Of a stretch of 64,000 nt of DNA, positions 11,690-23,668 are shown piece by piece. The DNA lies in the NCBI GenBank assembly GCA_036583965.1, contig JAZBQD010000017.1:26260385-26324384 (forward strand). The letters are read 5' to 3'. Source of the DNA: Prunella strophiata. Taxonomy: Eukaryota; Chordata; Aves; Passeriformes; Prunellidae. Each line of letters opens with the position of its first letter. Position 1 is the stretch's first letter. Under the pieces are notes generated by a model, which was given only the letters and a program-made list of their open reading frames with translations, was not told where the DNA came from and ran no database searches. A program made the position numbers and the translations under genes.

Positions 11690-11885
11690 CAGGTACAAGT
11701 GGCAAATCTCAGAGACCTGAGAGCACCAATAGGCTTTATTGACCCCAGCCCCAAAAGATGCCTGATGCCCTGGGTGACAGCATGTCTGGCCCACCCCACA
11801 GCTGCCCCAAGCCCCCAGCCACTGGGGCATCATCGCAGGTGCAGGACACCAGCAGGGAGCACCTATGTCAAACATCATAGCCAGC
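11690..11885 (-). mobile_element. Probable LTR fragment of an endogenous retrovirus
   Basis: A roughly 200-bp patch noticeably richer in GC than its surroundings. On the minus strand it reads as a C/G-rich block, then GGGGTCAATAAAGCC with an AATAAA signal (plus-strand TTTATT at 11735-11740), then a short segment like R-U5 of an LTR. This layout, with a GC-rich body, one AATAAA and a short 3' part, is typical of avian retroviral LTRs, but I cannot name the family and both ends are uncertain. Part of it (11744-11786) recurs inside the CR1 at 12141-12483. Confidence 0.4.
11744..11786 (+). repeat. 43-bp dispersed direct repeat, copy A
   Basis: This block (CCCAGCCCCAAAAGATG..GATGCCCTGGGTG..CAGCATGTC) matches 12331-12373 at 41 of 43 positions in the same orientation. 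This copy lies inside a GC-rich probable LTR, which suits its composition, so it is the likelier source. Confidence 0.9.
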
Positions 11886-12140
11886 CAGTTATTTCCAGAT
11901 AATTAGGAAATTATCTCCCACTTATCTCTCTATTCTGGTTTATAGTGCCTAATCAAAGGCGGGTGTGACCCAGAATATTATTTTATAGCCAAAATATCTG
12001 TAGTGCAATATACAAAGGCTGCCCTCAGGAGAACATAATTCAGGATCTGGGAAGAATAGACAACATGTTATGAAAAGCTTTGGTGGGGAGAAGACAGTAA
12101 TTTCCCCATCCTTTTATTTTGCATGATGATATTAAAGTAT

Positions 12141-12483
12141 TATAGAATCATGAATTAATGGAATATCCTGTGTTGGAAGGTACCTGAAAGGATCATTACA
12201 GTCCAACTCCTGTCCCTGCATAGAATCACCTCAAGAATCACACGATGTGCCTGAAAGGGTTGTCTGAATGCTACTTGAACTCTGCCATGCTTCAGATTGT
12301 GACCATATCCCCGAGGAACCTGTTGTGGTTCCCAGCCCCAAAAGATGTCTGATGCCCTGGGTGGCAGCATGTCGTCTCACCAACCATTGGGTGAAGAATT
12401 TTTTAACTAATATCCAACTTAATCTTCCCCTGACATAATTGCATACCATTTTCTCATGTCCTATCACTGGGAGCCACAGAGAC
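12141..12483 (-). mobile_element. CR1 LINE 3' end carrying a 43-bp foreign block
   Basis: Inverted CR1 landmarks in order: the tail 'ATAGAATCATGAATTAATGG', 'GTTGGAAGGTACCTGAAAGGATCATTACAGTCCAAC', 'CTTGAACTCTGCCATGCTT', 'GTGACCATATCCCCGAGGAACCTGTT', then after an interruption 'ACCATTGGGTGAAGAATTTTTTAACTAATATCCAACTTAATCTTCCCCTGACATAATTGCATACCATT' (quoted as joined short blocks). The interruption at 12331-12373 is absent from the CR1 consensus as I recall it and is nearly identical to 11744-11786. Confidence 0.85.
12331..12373 (+). repeat. 43-bp dispersed direct repeat, copy B inside CR1
   Basis: Second copy of the block seen at 11744-11786, 587 bp downstream, splitting CR1 sequence that would otherwise read from CCTGTT directly to the ACCAACC..GGGTGAAGAA segment. 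The two mismatches are transitions (C/T at the 18th position, A/G near position 34). Confidence 0.88.
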
Positions 12484-15400
12484 ACTTGAACATATGCAGA
12501 GAAATGAGCTTTGTAGGTGTGGATATAGAGCTGCTAACCACATAAATCTTTTGAGCAAAACATTGATGACTGACTGCAAAACCTCTGTCCTTCTTGACAT
12601 GAGTACCAAAACAGAATTAAAGTCCTCTAAAATTCTAGTGTCTATCAAATAATTTTGTTAAAGATATATTTAATATGCTTAATAAATATTATACTGTTTT
12701 TTCCATAGTAATTTCTTTTTTCAAGAGAAAACAAACTGCCTTCTTTAGATCAGTATCCATCTAATATCTTATAATCAAGATGAATATTCCTGTCTGAGAA
12801 GGATGAAACAAGAACTTTTGTTCTTTACAACGTCTTCTTAGTGTGATTATGTATCATGCTTTGTTTTCCCTTAATAAAAATTTTCCTCAACTCAAAATGA
12901 TTTTTTGGTTTTCAATGCTGTTCCATCTTGACCTCTCCCATTTTTAATATATGATTTAGTATCATATCCTGTTGCTTTAGTATTGAGCAATAAAAGCAAA
13001 GCTCAGTGATATTCTAAGAGTTTATGATGATATCAATCACCACAGATTCTGTTTATTAGGCTAAGAAGAAAGAAAAAATGAGAATAGAAAAAAGAACGAG
13101 AATCAGAGAATCAGATGGCAACTAGCATTTCACTTCAGAAAAAAAATGTTTCCCTGATTTCAGCATGACTCCTAAAAATGAGTTAAAGTGATTGTGGTTT
13201 CACCAAGAGAATATGACAAGCAACAAAGTGCCTACAAGTAGCCAGACTAGTGAATTAGTGTCTGAAATAGAATTTAGCCATGATGATATCCAACTCATCT
13301 GTCTAATTATTAATCCCTGATTGGGTAAGAACTTCTATTCCTTAATTATACTATTGAGACTTGCCACTGTAAGTCTGTAAGGAAACTGGAAGGTGAGAAA
13401 CTTTTTAGTCATCTGTGAAGGAAGATACATATGTTGAGAAATGTGAGATCACCACTAAGTGTTGGAAGAAAAAAGAATATTAGAATTATTTTTATCAGAA
13501 AGGGAGCAGAGAATTTGTCATCAAAGAAAAATCTGGGGTTTTAAGCTACTTCAGAAATACTTTACTTCATAAACAGCTCTTCTGCACACAAAACAAATTC
13601 TGAAGTATTCCAAGGCAGCATCCAAAAAATTAATTCAGACTGTGCACAGGTGATTTTCAGTGTAGTTTCTTAAATTTCTAATACACTTTGTTAGAAAGAT
13701 TAGAATTTCTTTTCCTGTTCCATCCTTGGTTTAAATGACTAATTTAATTGATGAATTAAAAAAAAAAAAATAAAATAAATAAAAAGTTTGCCAGTTTGAA
13801 GACACTCATACTGTTCACAATTGTAAGATACCTGAGAATGACAAAAAAATCCAAATTTACTGGTATATGAGATTAGCAATTCTTTCCAGGTTTATGGAAT
13901 GTGATGAACACTTTAACACAAATTCACACTTGTTGCTTATCACAGTAAAAGTATTTATACGACAGCACTGAAAATCTTCCATGTGGATGGTTGCATTCTG
14001 ATGGTTATAACTTAGTAATGTTTGCAACACAAGGGTTAATGTCCCTGAATGGGTTACTGCTTTTAACTTTTTCTAATTATATACCAGTGGTTTAAAATCT
14101 TCTCAGACTGATTTTTAATTCCTCCTTCACATTTCTCAGGCTGCATTATGTGTGTGTTTCTCAATATGAGACTAAAAAAATACAGATGTGTTGAGCAAAT
14201 ATACAATAGGGGATTCCAACAGCATTCATCCTTAGGTTTTGTAACTGTTGCAGTCCATAGACCTTACACCCCTTATCCAGCTTCCTTTCTTCTGCAACAG
14301 CGCACAATTCTGAATTATGTTAGTTATGAAAAAAGGGGGAAAAAATAGAAAACTATAAACTGCATAAGGGGCTGAATTTCTATCTCAAATCTGGAGTTGT
14401 CCTACAATTTGTGACACCAGCCTAATCTTGAACTGGTTTAGAACTAAAAATCTCATTGATCTATGTCCTTCCTTACATTAAGCTATGAATTAGAATTTTA
14501 TCTACAGTTCTCATTACACAAAATTACCTCTAAATGTTACATTTGTACTGGGCTCCACAGATGAGTAAATATGCATGCAAACTTTTTCCTCAATAGATCA
14601 AATAAAAACTAGGCACTCTTTGTTCATAGTGAAAATCTGCCCAAGGCTAGGAGAGCTCAGAAAAAACAAAATCTACATCCATAAATTATTATAAACCTGT
14701 GGAGTTGGAGAGAACATTTCACAAATTAGATTTCAATAGTTTTGAAGAACTCTAGTTTGTACCTTCATAAACCTATCTAGGTTCATTACTTCCACAACCC
14801 AGATCTCAGCAGCATTCCTCTCCCTTGAAACTATTTCTTCCAGCTGAATATATGTAGCTGATTTATTTTCATGTGTGTCATCTGCTCTGAGGATATGTCA
14901 GCAGTATCCAGAGTGACAAAAAGGGGTTTTTTTTTAATGAAGGTTCAGTTCTTGGCTTTATGCAAGAAAACTCTTCTGCTTTCAATGTAGCAAAACCTAT
15001 ATGTTTTGGAAATTGTGATGACAATTATATGAAATATATAGCTGTTCAGTGAGAGAGTAACAGATTTTTTTCCCCTCCTTTTAATTGTTCAATAATAACA
15101 TGTTCTTACATGTAAAAAAGTTACAGAAGACATTTACAAGTAGTAAGTTATATTCTTCTCTCTTCTTATATTAGTTCAATTGATGTTCTCATGGTAAAAT
15201 GTTGATTCTGTATAGCTAAAATAAAAGACAAAATAAATCCCAAAATTATTATTTGAGATATTAAGTATTCACTATGGTAAAAAAATTCTCAAGACCCTTC
15301 CCAAAATAACCTTCATATTTCATTAGAGGTTGTTTTAATGCCTTGAGCTCTTTATCTTTTTCATCATAAATTGTGGCATTACCTTAGCAATATTTTGTTG

Positions 15401-16768
15401 CTAAGCATCTTCATGCAATACAGATGTTCTAGTGCCGTCATTTGTCTATTCCTTATTCCTCTACACTTCTTGACTGGGGTTCATAATACTATTTTTTTTC
15501 CCTTCTCATGCAGTCTCTGACTGTACTTCGTTTAGGATGTCATTTGATCAAAACCACTCCTAGTGGTTTTGAATGTAGGGCTGAACATAGGCTCTTCCAG
15601 AGTCCTGTGGTTTATTTGGACACTATTAGTAAACGCATCTCAAATTTAAATTGGCTATATGTCAATAATCCAGGTACTTCTCAAGTCATATTTAAGAACA
15701 CCTAATTCCTTGATGCAGTCAACCATTTTGTTTTGTTTTCCCAGCATTTAAAAGGCAAGCATATCTGGATAAACATTTTTGAAACTATATTGCTAAATCT
15801 GGGCATACAGTGAAAGTTCCCTGACTTCCTAGAAAAATCATAGGATTTTAAACAAGGAGTATATTTTAGAAAGGTACTTCAAGACTACTGCTATGATAAC
15901 AAGTTTTGTGCAAGAAATATATTGCTATCTGTTTCTTTTCAGACTTTAACAATGTCAGGTAGTTTATATGTCTTCCAGAGAAGACTACAAATCACCCTGA
16001 GTCTAAAAGCATTCCAGTTAAATTGAATTCCCCCAAAGCTTTAAAAGAGAATCACAGGACATACAAATTACACAAACAGATTAACATTCCCCATACATAT
16101 ATTATACAACCTACACTGACACAAAAAACAGTACTTCCAGATGGATATGAATACCGTACCATAAAGATACCACAATTAGGTATGATTAACCAAAGTATGC
16201 TGTAGTCTGGTTGCCCATGTCCCTCAAAGAAAACTTAACTGAATGTCATGATTAAACCATTAAAAAAGTGCGAGACAAGGTATTTTTTTCCTCTATGTTT
16301 GGGTGATGGTTAGTGAGGGATAATATACAGATACCGAAACCTTGGTGCCAGTTAGCAGCAGCATCTATGCTGAGTTTTCTTCACTAATATCAAACACTAC
16401 AGTGAGCATGAACAGAATTATTATGCTATTCCTGTCTGAGTAACTTGCTGCTCTTCTTTCTCTCAGCATTTGCTTTACACACTAAAGCATGAACATTTTG
16501 TGCAACAGTCTTGGTAAAAGCAAAGTTGAAGAGCTTAGAAGCTAAGTGCTAATGGAGTGTACAAAGTACATGGTAATTTGTTCTCTATGGTCCTTTTCAT
16601 AGGAGGAATACATGGCAAGTGGTCTACACAAAAGGCTGTGAACAGATTATGTAAGGCAAAAGTTAGTGCTTTCCCTTGCCTTTGTACCTTCTCAAAATAG
16701 TACAGCTGCAGAATGATTGGTGTCCAGCAACACTAAAACTTAGAGGACTATATAACCACAACAATGGG
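12484..16768. other. Intergenic, no gene recognised
   Basis: A 4.3 kb AT-rich stretch. It holds an A-rich simple patch (AAAATAAAATAAATAAAAAG) at about 13758-13787 and no open frame above 66 codons. I see no recognisable transposon, RNA gene or conserved-looking block. Confidence 0.6.
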
Positions 16769-16788
16769 AAAAAAAAAAAAAAAAAAAA
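16769..16788. repeat. Poly(A) tract, 20 A
   Basis: Uninterrupted A20 between ACAATGGG and CCACC. No retroposon body is recognisable upstream. Confidence 0.95.
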
Positions 16789-18124
16789 CCACCAAAAGTT
16801 AATTAGAAAGCACTTGAAAAAAATCAACTTGTTAATCAGATGGGAGTAATGATGTTCATGCTGGGAGAGGAAAGGAAATAAGTTAAATAAGCCAGAAAGC
16901 TATAGGTCAAGCTGCTTATATTTGATTGCTAGAAAGTCCAGAAATGTTAATCAAGCAAATAATTCATACTCACCTGAAAGGAAATTAGGTAGAAGGAATT
17001 ATTGCTAGAGTCTGGTAAAAACTAAGTGTTTAACTTTTTCGTGCAGGAGAAGATAGATGTCTCAATCTCCACAGGACTGACTTGTTGCCTTGCCCCCAAC
17101 CTCTTCTGGCATTTTTGGAGGAAAAACAAGAAAAATGGATCTTCAGACTCATGTAGATTAAGACAGAACTTAGTTGTTTTAACTTTGGAACAAAATGTCT
17201 AGATATGTTAGAGAAAAATTTATCAATGCATTCATGTCAAAGGAATAGAATACAGAATTTGTTAAGAATTTTCTGGAGCTCTGTCAGAAATAATAAAAAC
17301 AAAAATTATTCTGGTTTTAGGGCAGGCTGTGGGATTGCTGCCTTCTAAAGTTCTTTTAGCCAGTTTTTTTTATTCTGTAATTATTAATATTCTTATCTAC
17401 ATGAATGCCCACATTATTATTTTGAAATAAATCCTTTTAAGGAATAATTTTCATTGATATTTTGTGGCATTTTCCTTCTAAATTTTAAAATTGAACAATT
17501 ACTTTAGTTTATGTTAATTTTTTTTTAATAAAAGAAAATAATGAAAAGTGGTAAACTTATTTGCTTGCTTTCCTGGCTAGCATTCATTATCCAACATGAT
17601 TTTAAAAGGATATGACAAGGAAGTGTCAATTATGACAGGAACTTTTGTTCTCTTAATGGTTCCTTTTTGCATTCTGATTGCTGCTACATCAGTTAAGCAA
17701 TAGGAAATTCAATTAATCATCCAAATAACAAAATAGAATATATATAAACTTTCTACAGAATACCATAGATATATATTCTATAAATATACACCAGTTTTAG
17801 TGTATTTTTAAAATTGACTGACATATTTTTGACCAGATATTTTCATATTTTTCTTACTCTTTACAGGAAAAAATTATACATTCTTTCTGAGTATTACTTT
17901 GGTTTAGTTTGAAAATTCAGTGCTATTTTTTTTTTCACTTTAAAAAATATTTTCACATAACCTTACTATCATTACCACAACCTTGGGGAACGAGAAGAAA
18001 ATTTCTTACAGAAAACCCAGGCAGACAGCTGACTAGAGCTTGTTTCTGTTCTGAGTGTGACCCCAGTCAAGCAAGTGAAGACTGTGCACGGTATGTAACG
18101 ATGCATTTGAGACGCAGTTAGCTC
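16789..18124. other. Intergenic, no gene recognised
   Basis: AT-rich with TA-rich clusters at 17737-17795 (ATATATAAAC, ATAGATATATATTC). No open frame of note lies here until a 70-codon frame beginning at 17909. Confidence 0.6.
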
Positions 18125-18152
18125 TGCAGTGTGCATCTGAATGCACACTGCA
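18125..18152. repeat. Perfect inverted repeat, 12-bp arms, 4-nt loop
   Basis: Left arm TGCAGTGTGCAT (18125-18136), loop CTGA (18137-18140), right arm ATGCACACTGCA (18141-18152). The arms are fully complementary, giving a short, GC-balanced hairpin in either strand. The stem stops abruptly at its base, so it does not look like a microRNA precursor. Confidence 0.95.
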
Positions 18153-18873
18153 TGTGCACCACATCCTCTGTGTGACTGCATGGAATTTAATGGCAGAATG
18201 TGGAGACACATAATTTTCAACAGGATAAAGAATAATTAAGTATTTCTTTTTCATTTGTGCACCAGTATGAATGCATTACATATATACCGGAGCTCTGATA
18301 CCATGGGTTTGGGTGGTTTTTTTTTTGTTGCAACACCAATTAGCAAAATACAGTCCAGAAAACAAAGACTTTAGTGTAGTATTAGCTAGACAGAAAGAAA
18401 AATCAATAACGAGAAACACTTTGAACTTAAGTTATAGCTGTATGTGACCTTGAGTGATCTATGAAATAATGGCATCAGCAGTCAAAGCTACACTATAACA
18501 ATCTGAATGTTTTCGTTGGTCTTTTTGCCATGTTTTAAAGGATGCTTTTTTAAAGACCACCACCTTAAAAAGTAACAGCCAAACTAGCAATAAAAATGTT
18601 GGTTTCAGTTATGCTGATTTTAACAGATGTGAAATATAAGGAGAGGTATCAGGAAGGTGGAAAGTTGGAAAGAGAGGAAACCATGTCAGTGATGTCTGTA
18701 CCTAAGCAGTCAAAGGTTAAGATTAACTACAGACAGGTATGCAAATATGAAGACTTAAGAGAGGATAGTAAACAATGAGATAAAGTAACTGAACCATATC
18801 TGAAGTAACAGGGTAGGAAAACATCAGCTATTAAAACAAAAATTGGAGGATACTCTTATCTGTGTGCTAAAGA
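18153..18873. other. Intergenic, no gene recognised
   Basis: AT-rich spacer between a hairpin and the GGGGAA array. A 60-codon frame at 18596-18778 has no recognisable motif. Confidence 0.55.
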
Positions 18874-19055
18874 AGGGAAGGGGAAGGGGAAGGGGAAGGG
18901 GAAGGGGAAGGGGAAGGGGAAGGGGAAGGGGAAGGGGAAGGGGAAGGGGAAGGGGAAGGGGAAGGGGAAGGGGAAGGGGAAGGGAAGGGGAAGGGGAAGG
19001 GGAAGGGGAAGGGAAGGGGAAGGGGAAGGGGAAGGGGAAGGGGAAGGGGAAGGGA
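18874..19055 (+). repeat. (GGGGAA)n microsatellite, about 180 bp
   Basis: A near-perfect hexamer array of about 30 units. It is interrupted by shorter GGGAA units near 18981-18985 and 19010-19015 and bounded by AAGAAGGGAA on the left and GGGACAACAG on the right. The 81-codon + frame (Gly-Arg/Gly-Glu/Gly-Lys runs) and the 65-codon - frame (Pro-Ser/Leu-Pro runs) are translations of this repeat. G4 runs with 2-nt spacers are strong G-quadruplex-forming sequence on the plus strand. Confidence 0.98.
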
Positions 19056-21233
19056 CAACAGCATGCTGAGGATAAAATCTGTGTATAAATATGACTGCTG
19101 ATGTTAGCTAAAGTAGAAAGTTTGTATGTTTAATGTAGGGAAGAAAGTGAACTGACAATTGAAGGAATGGAAAAAGGCTGCCATTGAGTATATTGGGTAC
19201 TCCTACAAAGGGTTCTATTCTAGCATGGGGTACAATGATGGCAATTAATAAAAATCATCAGATATTCTTGTCTTCTACAGGTAACACAGAAAACTAAGTT
19301 TCCTATTGCAGTCCTGCAAACACTGATCTCTGTACTTTATGAATATGCATATATATTTGTGATTATCACTTCATGTGTTTACAAAGAATACAGCATGATA
19401 CTGGTAGAGATTTCCTGGCCAGTTTGCAGAAGCCTGCCTATGAGATTAGGGGTTAATCACGAAGTCTTCCATCTGTCCATTGCCCTCCATTGCCATATCA
19501 CCAGTATAAATAAGGAATTTCTTACAAGAGTTAACAAAGGAGTAAGTGCAGCACTCATCACATGTGTATTACCTGTAACCAAGGGTATGACCACAGGATA
19601 TCCGAAAAAGTAAGAGTTTTCCTGGAATGGTTTCCTCAAGGCTACAAGGACCACTACCTATGAAAATACATCCAGCAGTGATGTGTTTCATACCAACTAT
19701 GTGGATTTCTATACAGTTACTTGTGGTATACCACACAGTCTCATCTAGTTGGTGTCAATGAGTTTGGAGATTGCAATTCTGCAGGACCAACTGCTGCACT
19801 CAGTCGAGGTTTGCTGTGCTTCTGGACTAACAATAATATTGACTTCACTGACCCCATTATATATATCTCAGGTCACAAAATCCAGGGGGTGGAAAATGAG
19901 ACTGAAATTCAATCAAACACACCACACAGATGAAAAGGCTGCAACTGTTGATCTCTTGAGGTACAACCTTTAAAATAGACATGAATTACATTGTATTTAC
20001 TTATAGCAAATAATTAACAAGTAATAAATTAGACTGCAAAGTTCATATGTCAAGTATTACCACATAAAATAGATACAAAAATATCTCTGCATTATTCCAT
20101 TGGAACCAGAATTACTAATTCAATCTTAACATAGTATGTTCATGTCTGAGTGACACTGGTGGCTTGGTAAGTGATTGTGACATTAGCAAAGGCCTCATTA
20201 AACTGTCCAAATTAAAATGAAAGGAGTATGATATCAGCCATGGAAAAAAAAGCAGTTTAAGCTCAGCATGAATAGACAGTGGGTAAATGGAAGAAGGGAC
20301 AGAGAGGAATGTCAGGTCCTGGAACAGATTTCCTTAGCAAGATTCTGCCTCTTGGTAGCTTCATCCAGAACAGTTGAGTTTTATATTTTAAAACCTGGAT
20401 GAAAAAGAAGTGGCATAACCTAGACACTCCAGTTAATAAAAGAGACTCAATATAGATTCAGCCATTAAGAGCCTGATCACGCACTGTGGTTCTCCATGAT
20501 GAGTATGTAAATTGGGAAAAAAATCACTTGGATTTCTGGACCAAATGCAGAAATATACACCAAAGAGAGGGGTTCCCAGAACCCTTTTCACAACACTAAT
20601 AACTGAAAAGTATCTACCATTGCCAAAATCATGCTTTTTTTGCTGCAAACATACAATTTCTCATGAAGGAAAATCCCACCTGAAAGCTGAGGATGACAAA
20701 AAATTTTCCACGCTGAATTTTAGGCACAAAAATATATAATTTTAAAAGTATTTTTAGACACTCAACAGACACATACAGATACATATAAATTTTATGTTTT
20801 TGACAAAATTAGTTAATACCAAAAAAAATTATCCCATTATGGATTTTTCAAGCTCTGGGAAATAAGCATTGAAATGTGCTACCTCAGGCAATGTTTCCTG
20901 TTCTTGGGCTGTACAGACATTCTTCAAAACATGTGTCCTGGAAGGGCTCACACAGAAAAGTAATATATTCATTCTGCATTTGATGGAGTCTGACATAAAA
21001 ATGCATCAAGATGAAGAAGTTCTAAACCTGCAAATTTTTATGCCTATTTACAAGGTAAAGCAAAATTTTAAAAAAAATTTAAAAGTCAAAAAATGTCTAT
21101 TTCCTAATTTTTTCATAAAAATCTTGCCATCTTTAACTCTTAGATTTTAATAACAAATTTTAAAGCATGAACATTTTGCAAACACTTTGGTCAGGACAAA
21201 GTAAAAATACACAGATACAAGATAGGAATTAAA
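19056..21233. other. Intergenic, no gene recognised
   Basis: Frames of 65-93 codons (19359-19613, 19721-19973, 20512-20739, 20869-21150) show no domain. The stretch 20310-20400 (CTGGAACAGATTTCCTTAGCAAG..) faintly recalls an old CR1 3' region, too weakly to call. Confidence 0.55.
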
Positions 21234-21261
21234 TTTTATTTCATGTTTCCATGAAATAAAA
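21234..21261. repeat. Perfect inverted repeat, 12-bp AT-rich arms, 4-nt loop
   Basis: Left arm TTTTATTTCATG (21234-21245), loop TTTC, right arm CATGAAATAAAA (21250-21261). AT-rich arms make the hairpin weaker than the one at 18125. Confidence 0.93.
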
Positions 21262-23642
21262 ATTCAAAATTTTCTAAGACTTTACCATGACAGAAAAGAC
21301 ACCAAAATAAACCTTCTCCTTTAACAGCTGTATAAAGTTCCAACTCTTATTTTTGGACATTGCATCTTTCTGGGGGAAAAAGAAATAAGGGGAAATTGTT
21401 TATTATTTCATGTCCCACTGGTAATAGCCATTATCCTCACCATTTTCCAAGGAAAAATCCACAGCAGAATCCACAGAAGCTTGGAACTAACATTTTTCTC
21501 ATTAAATATAAAAAAATATAACAAAATTTTAAATTAGAGTAAGGTATAAGACAAATGTCTTTTAAAAGACAAAAAAGAGAAAATCATAACCTAGAAAAAA
21601 ATGTGGTTTTTTATGTGTTAAAATGACAAGACCATGAGATAGGAAAACACAAGACTGTAGTTAAGGTGAAAAGAAAACAAATTTTAGTAAATTATATATG
21701 TAAACAGTACTACACTTAGAAAGAGAGCTCTTGATTCAGAAGAGGTATTCATCTGTTATCAATGCTGAAAAAATGCCTAAGTGTCTAAGTATCAAACTGT
21801 GGGGGCCCAAATCTTGCTTCTCTCATTTCAGACTGTAAAGTAGCTTGTGGGGCTGTTCTGAAGGCATGTTGCAGCTATGAGTGTGCTTAGGTTCTCAGTT
21901 CTGACAGGCAGAAAATTTCTGTTTTCTCTAAAAATATCAGCATATTTCTTTTGTAAAAGATTAGAGGTAAATCTCAGAGTGCTAAAAAATCTTGTTTATG
22001 TCAAACAAAGTCCTTCCTACATAACAAATTAAAGGTTAAAGGATATAAATGAAGCTTCAAAGTGATATGTATCTGAAAGGTCACTTCTTAGCAGACCTCG
22101 TACTTTTAAATTGCTTGGCCACTGTGGCCTTCTAGCATCATAAAAACATAGACACAAATAATACTGAGAGACTGTGAAAATCACACAAATCAGTGTAAGA
22201 GCTCTTTACTTCAGTAAAAACCTGTGTAGACATTTGCCCTGTAAAATTTTCATAAATTGATCTCCTAATTTAAGCCTTCTCCTTCTTTCCTTCCAACTTG
22301 TATTTCTGTTTCCTTGCTTTGTCCTCTTGGAATGAAGAAAACCCTTTGGAATGAAACTGGGCTATGAATAGTAGTTACACCAGTACAAGAACTTGTTTCA
22401 TTACTTTTATCTGAACAGGGAAAAAGAAGAAACTAGCATATGAGAATGCAAACAAGGAAGAACCATTCATCTTATACTTCCACATTTTATATAAATCTAG
22501 AAGCAGATTTTGACACAAGAAGACATTTTAATTTTGACCAGAAGATATCTTTGTAAAGAAGAATGTGCAAAATTATAAATTGTTGAGGCTTGTGTCTCTT
22601 CATTCAGTAATTTTGCCCTAAGATAATTAAATCAAGAAAAAAAAGCAGTCATGGACTAGATAATTTCTTTGAGCAAAAGCTTTTATAACACAAGAATCAT
22701 AAGCTTTTATTAATTCCATGAATAAAACAGAAGAGAAACTCACATGCCTGAAAAATATTTAGGTCATCATAATAGACCTTCAAGTTAAAGGAAGGGTGTT
22801 TTAAAAGAAACTTTGGGGGAACTTATATAACCCCTGACACATCTTGCAGAATTTTTCAAGTCTGGTTTTTTCAATCTGATTCATTTATGCCACTTACTTT
22901 CAATGTCCTGACACTGTTTATTTTCACGTAAATGAACTTATCTTGTACAATGCAAAAATAGCCAATGCAAACATAAGGCACCTCAATGCTTACACCTCTC
23001 TCACCCCTCAGAGCCCTTTACTGTCCTGATTTATCAAGCCAATACTTGATAATTTATTATAATAGGTGATTAGGATTTTGAGAATATAAATTGGTATGAT
23101 ACTCCAATTTTACAGTTCCCTAAAATAAAAAGATCCACATCTAATGTTGAGATCAAGCTGCAGACATCCTCAGTCCTCTAGTCTGCTGCTGTAAACAGCC
23201 AGAGTCCCAGCAAGAGATACATGGCTTTTTTATGTTTTGGTGACATAATAACCAGCTTTTTGAAAACAGCTTTAAATATTCAGGTTATGGAGGTATCCAA
23301 AATCAAAATCAATTACAGTTGCACAGTGGCACTGCAGCAGAAGTCTAGACTATTATTGTGATTCTACATTTCACATACTGAAAGAAGATAGCCTTTCTTA
23401 TGAGCAGACAAAAAATGGAAAATCCATATTTCAAAAAACTCTCAGGCCAAATGCAGTGGTGTAAACCAATCTATTTTTCCTCACAGATTAACTGGTGTGT
23501 TAAAGAATCAGAATGGAAAGGTTGGTTCCATGCAAAGGTTTTCACAGAGGGACATTAGAGATTTTCCAAAGAAACGAGAGTGGAAAACTTTATTGAAAGG
23601 GGATTCCTACTGAAAAACAGGGAAGCTAGGGCTTTTTGTTGG
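21262..23642. other. Intergenic, no gene recognised
   Basis: A 2.4 kb AT-rich stretch with no open frame above the 60-codon range and no recognisable repeat. Confidence 0.6.
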
Positions 23643-23668
23643 AAAAAAAAAAAAAAAAAAAAAAAAAA
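23643..23668. repeat. Poly(A) tract, 26 A
   Basis: Uninterrupted A26 following TTTTTGTTGG. The upstream sequence is not a recognisable retroposon. Confidence 0.95.

Noticed and set aside
16238..16260. Possible inverted LTR end (TGTCATGATTAAACC)
   Set aside because: Resembles the terminal bases of the LTR at 6731-7270, but the adjoining sequence does not continue the LTR.
18125..18152. MicroRNA precursor
   Set aside because: The stem is only 12 bp with a 4-nt loop, too short for a precursor hairpin.
18843..19088. Gly-Arg/Gly-Lys-rich frame resembling an RGG protein, and a Pro-Ser frame on the other strand
   Set aside because: Entirely encoded by the GGGGAA hexamer array.
20310..20400. Possible CR1 3' region
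   Set aside because: Only one short phrase resembles CR1 and no tail follows.
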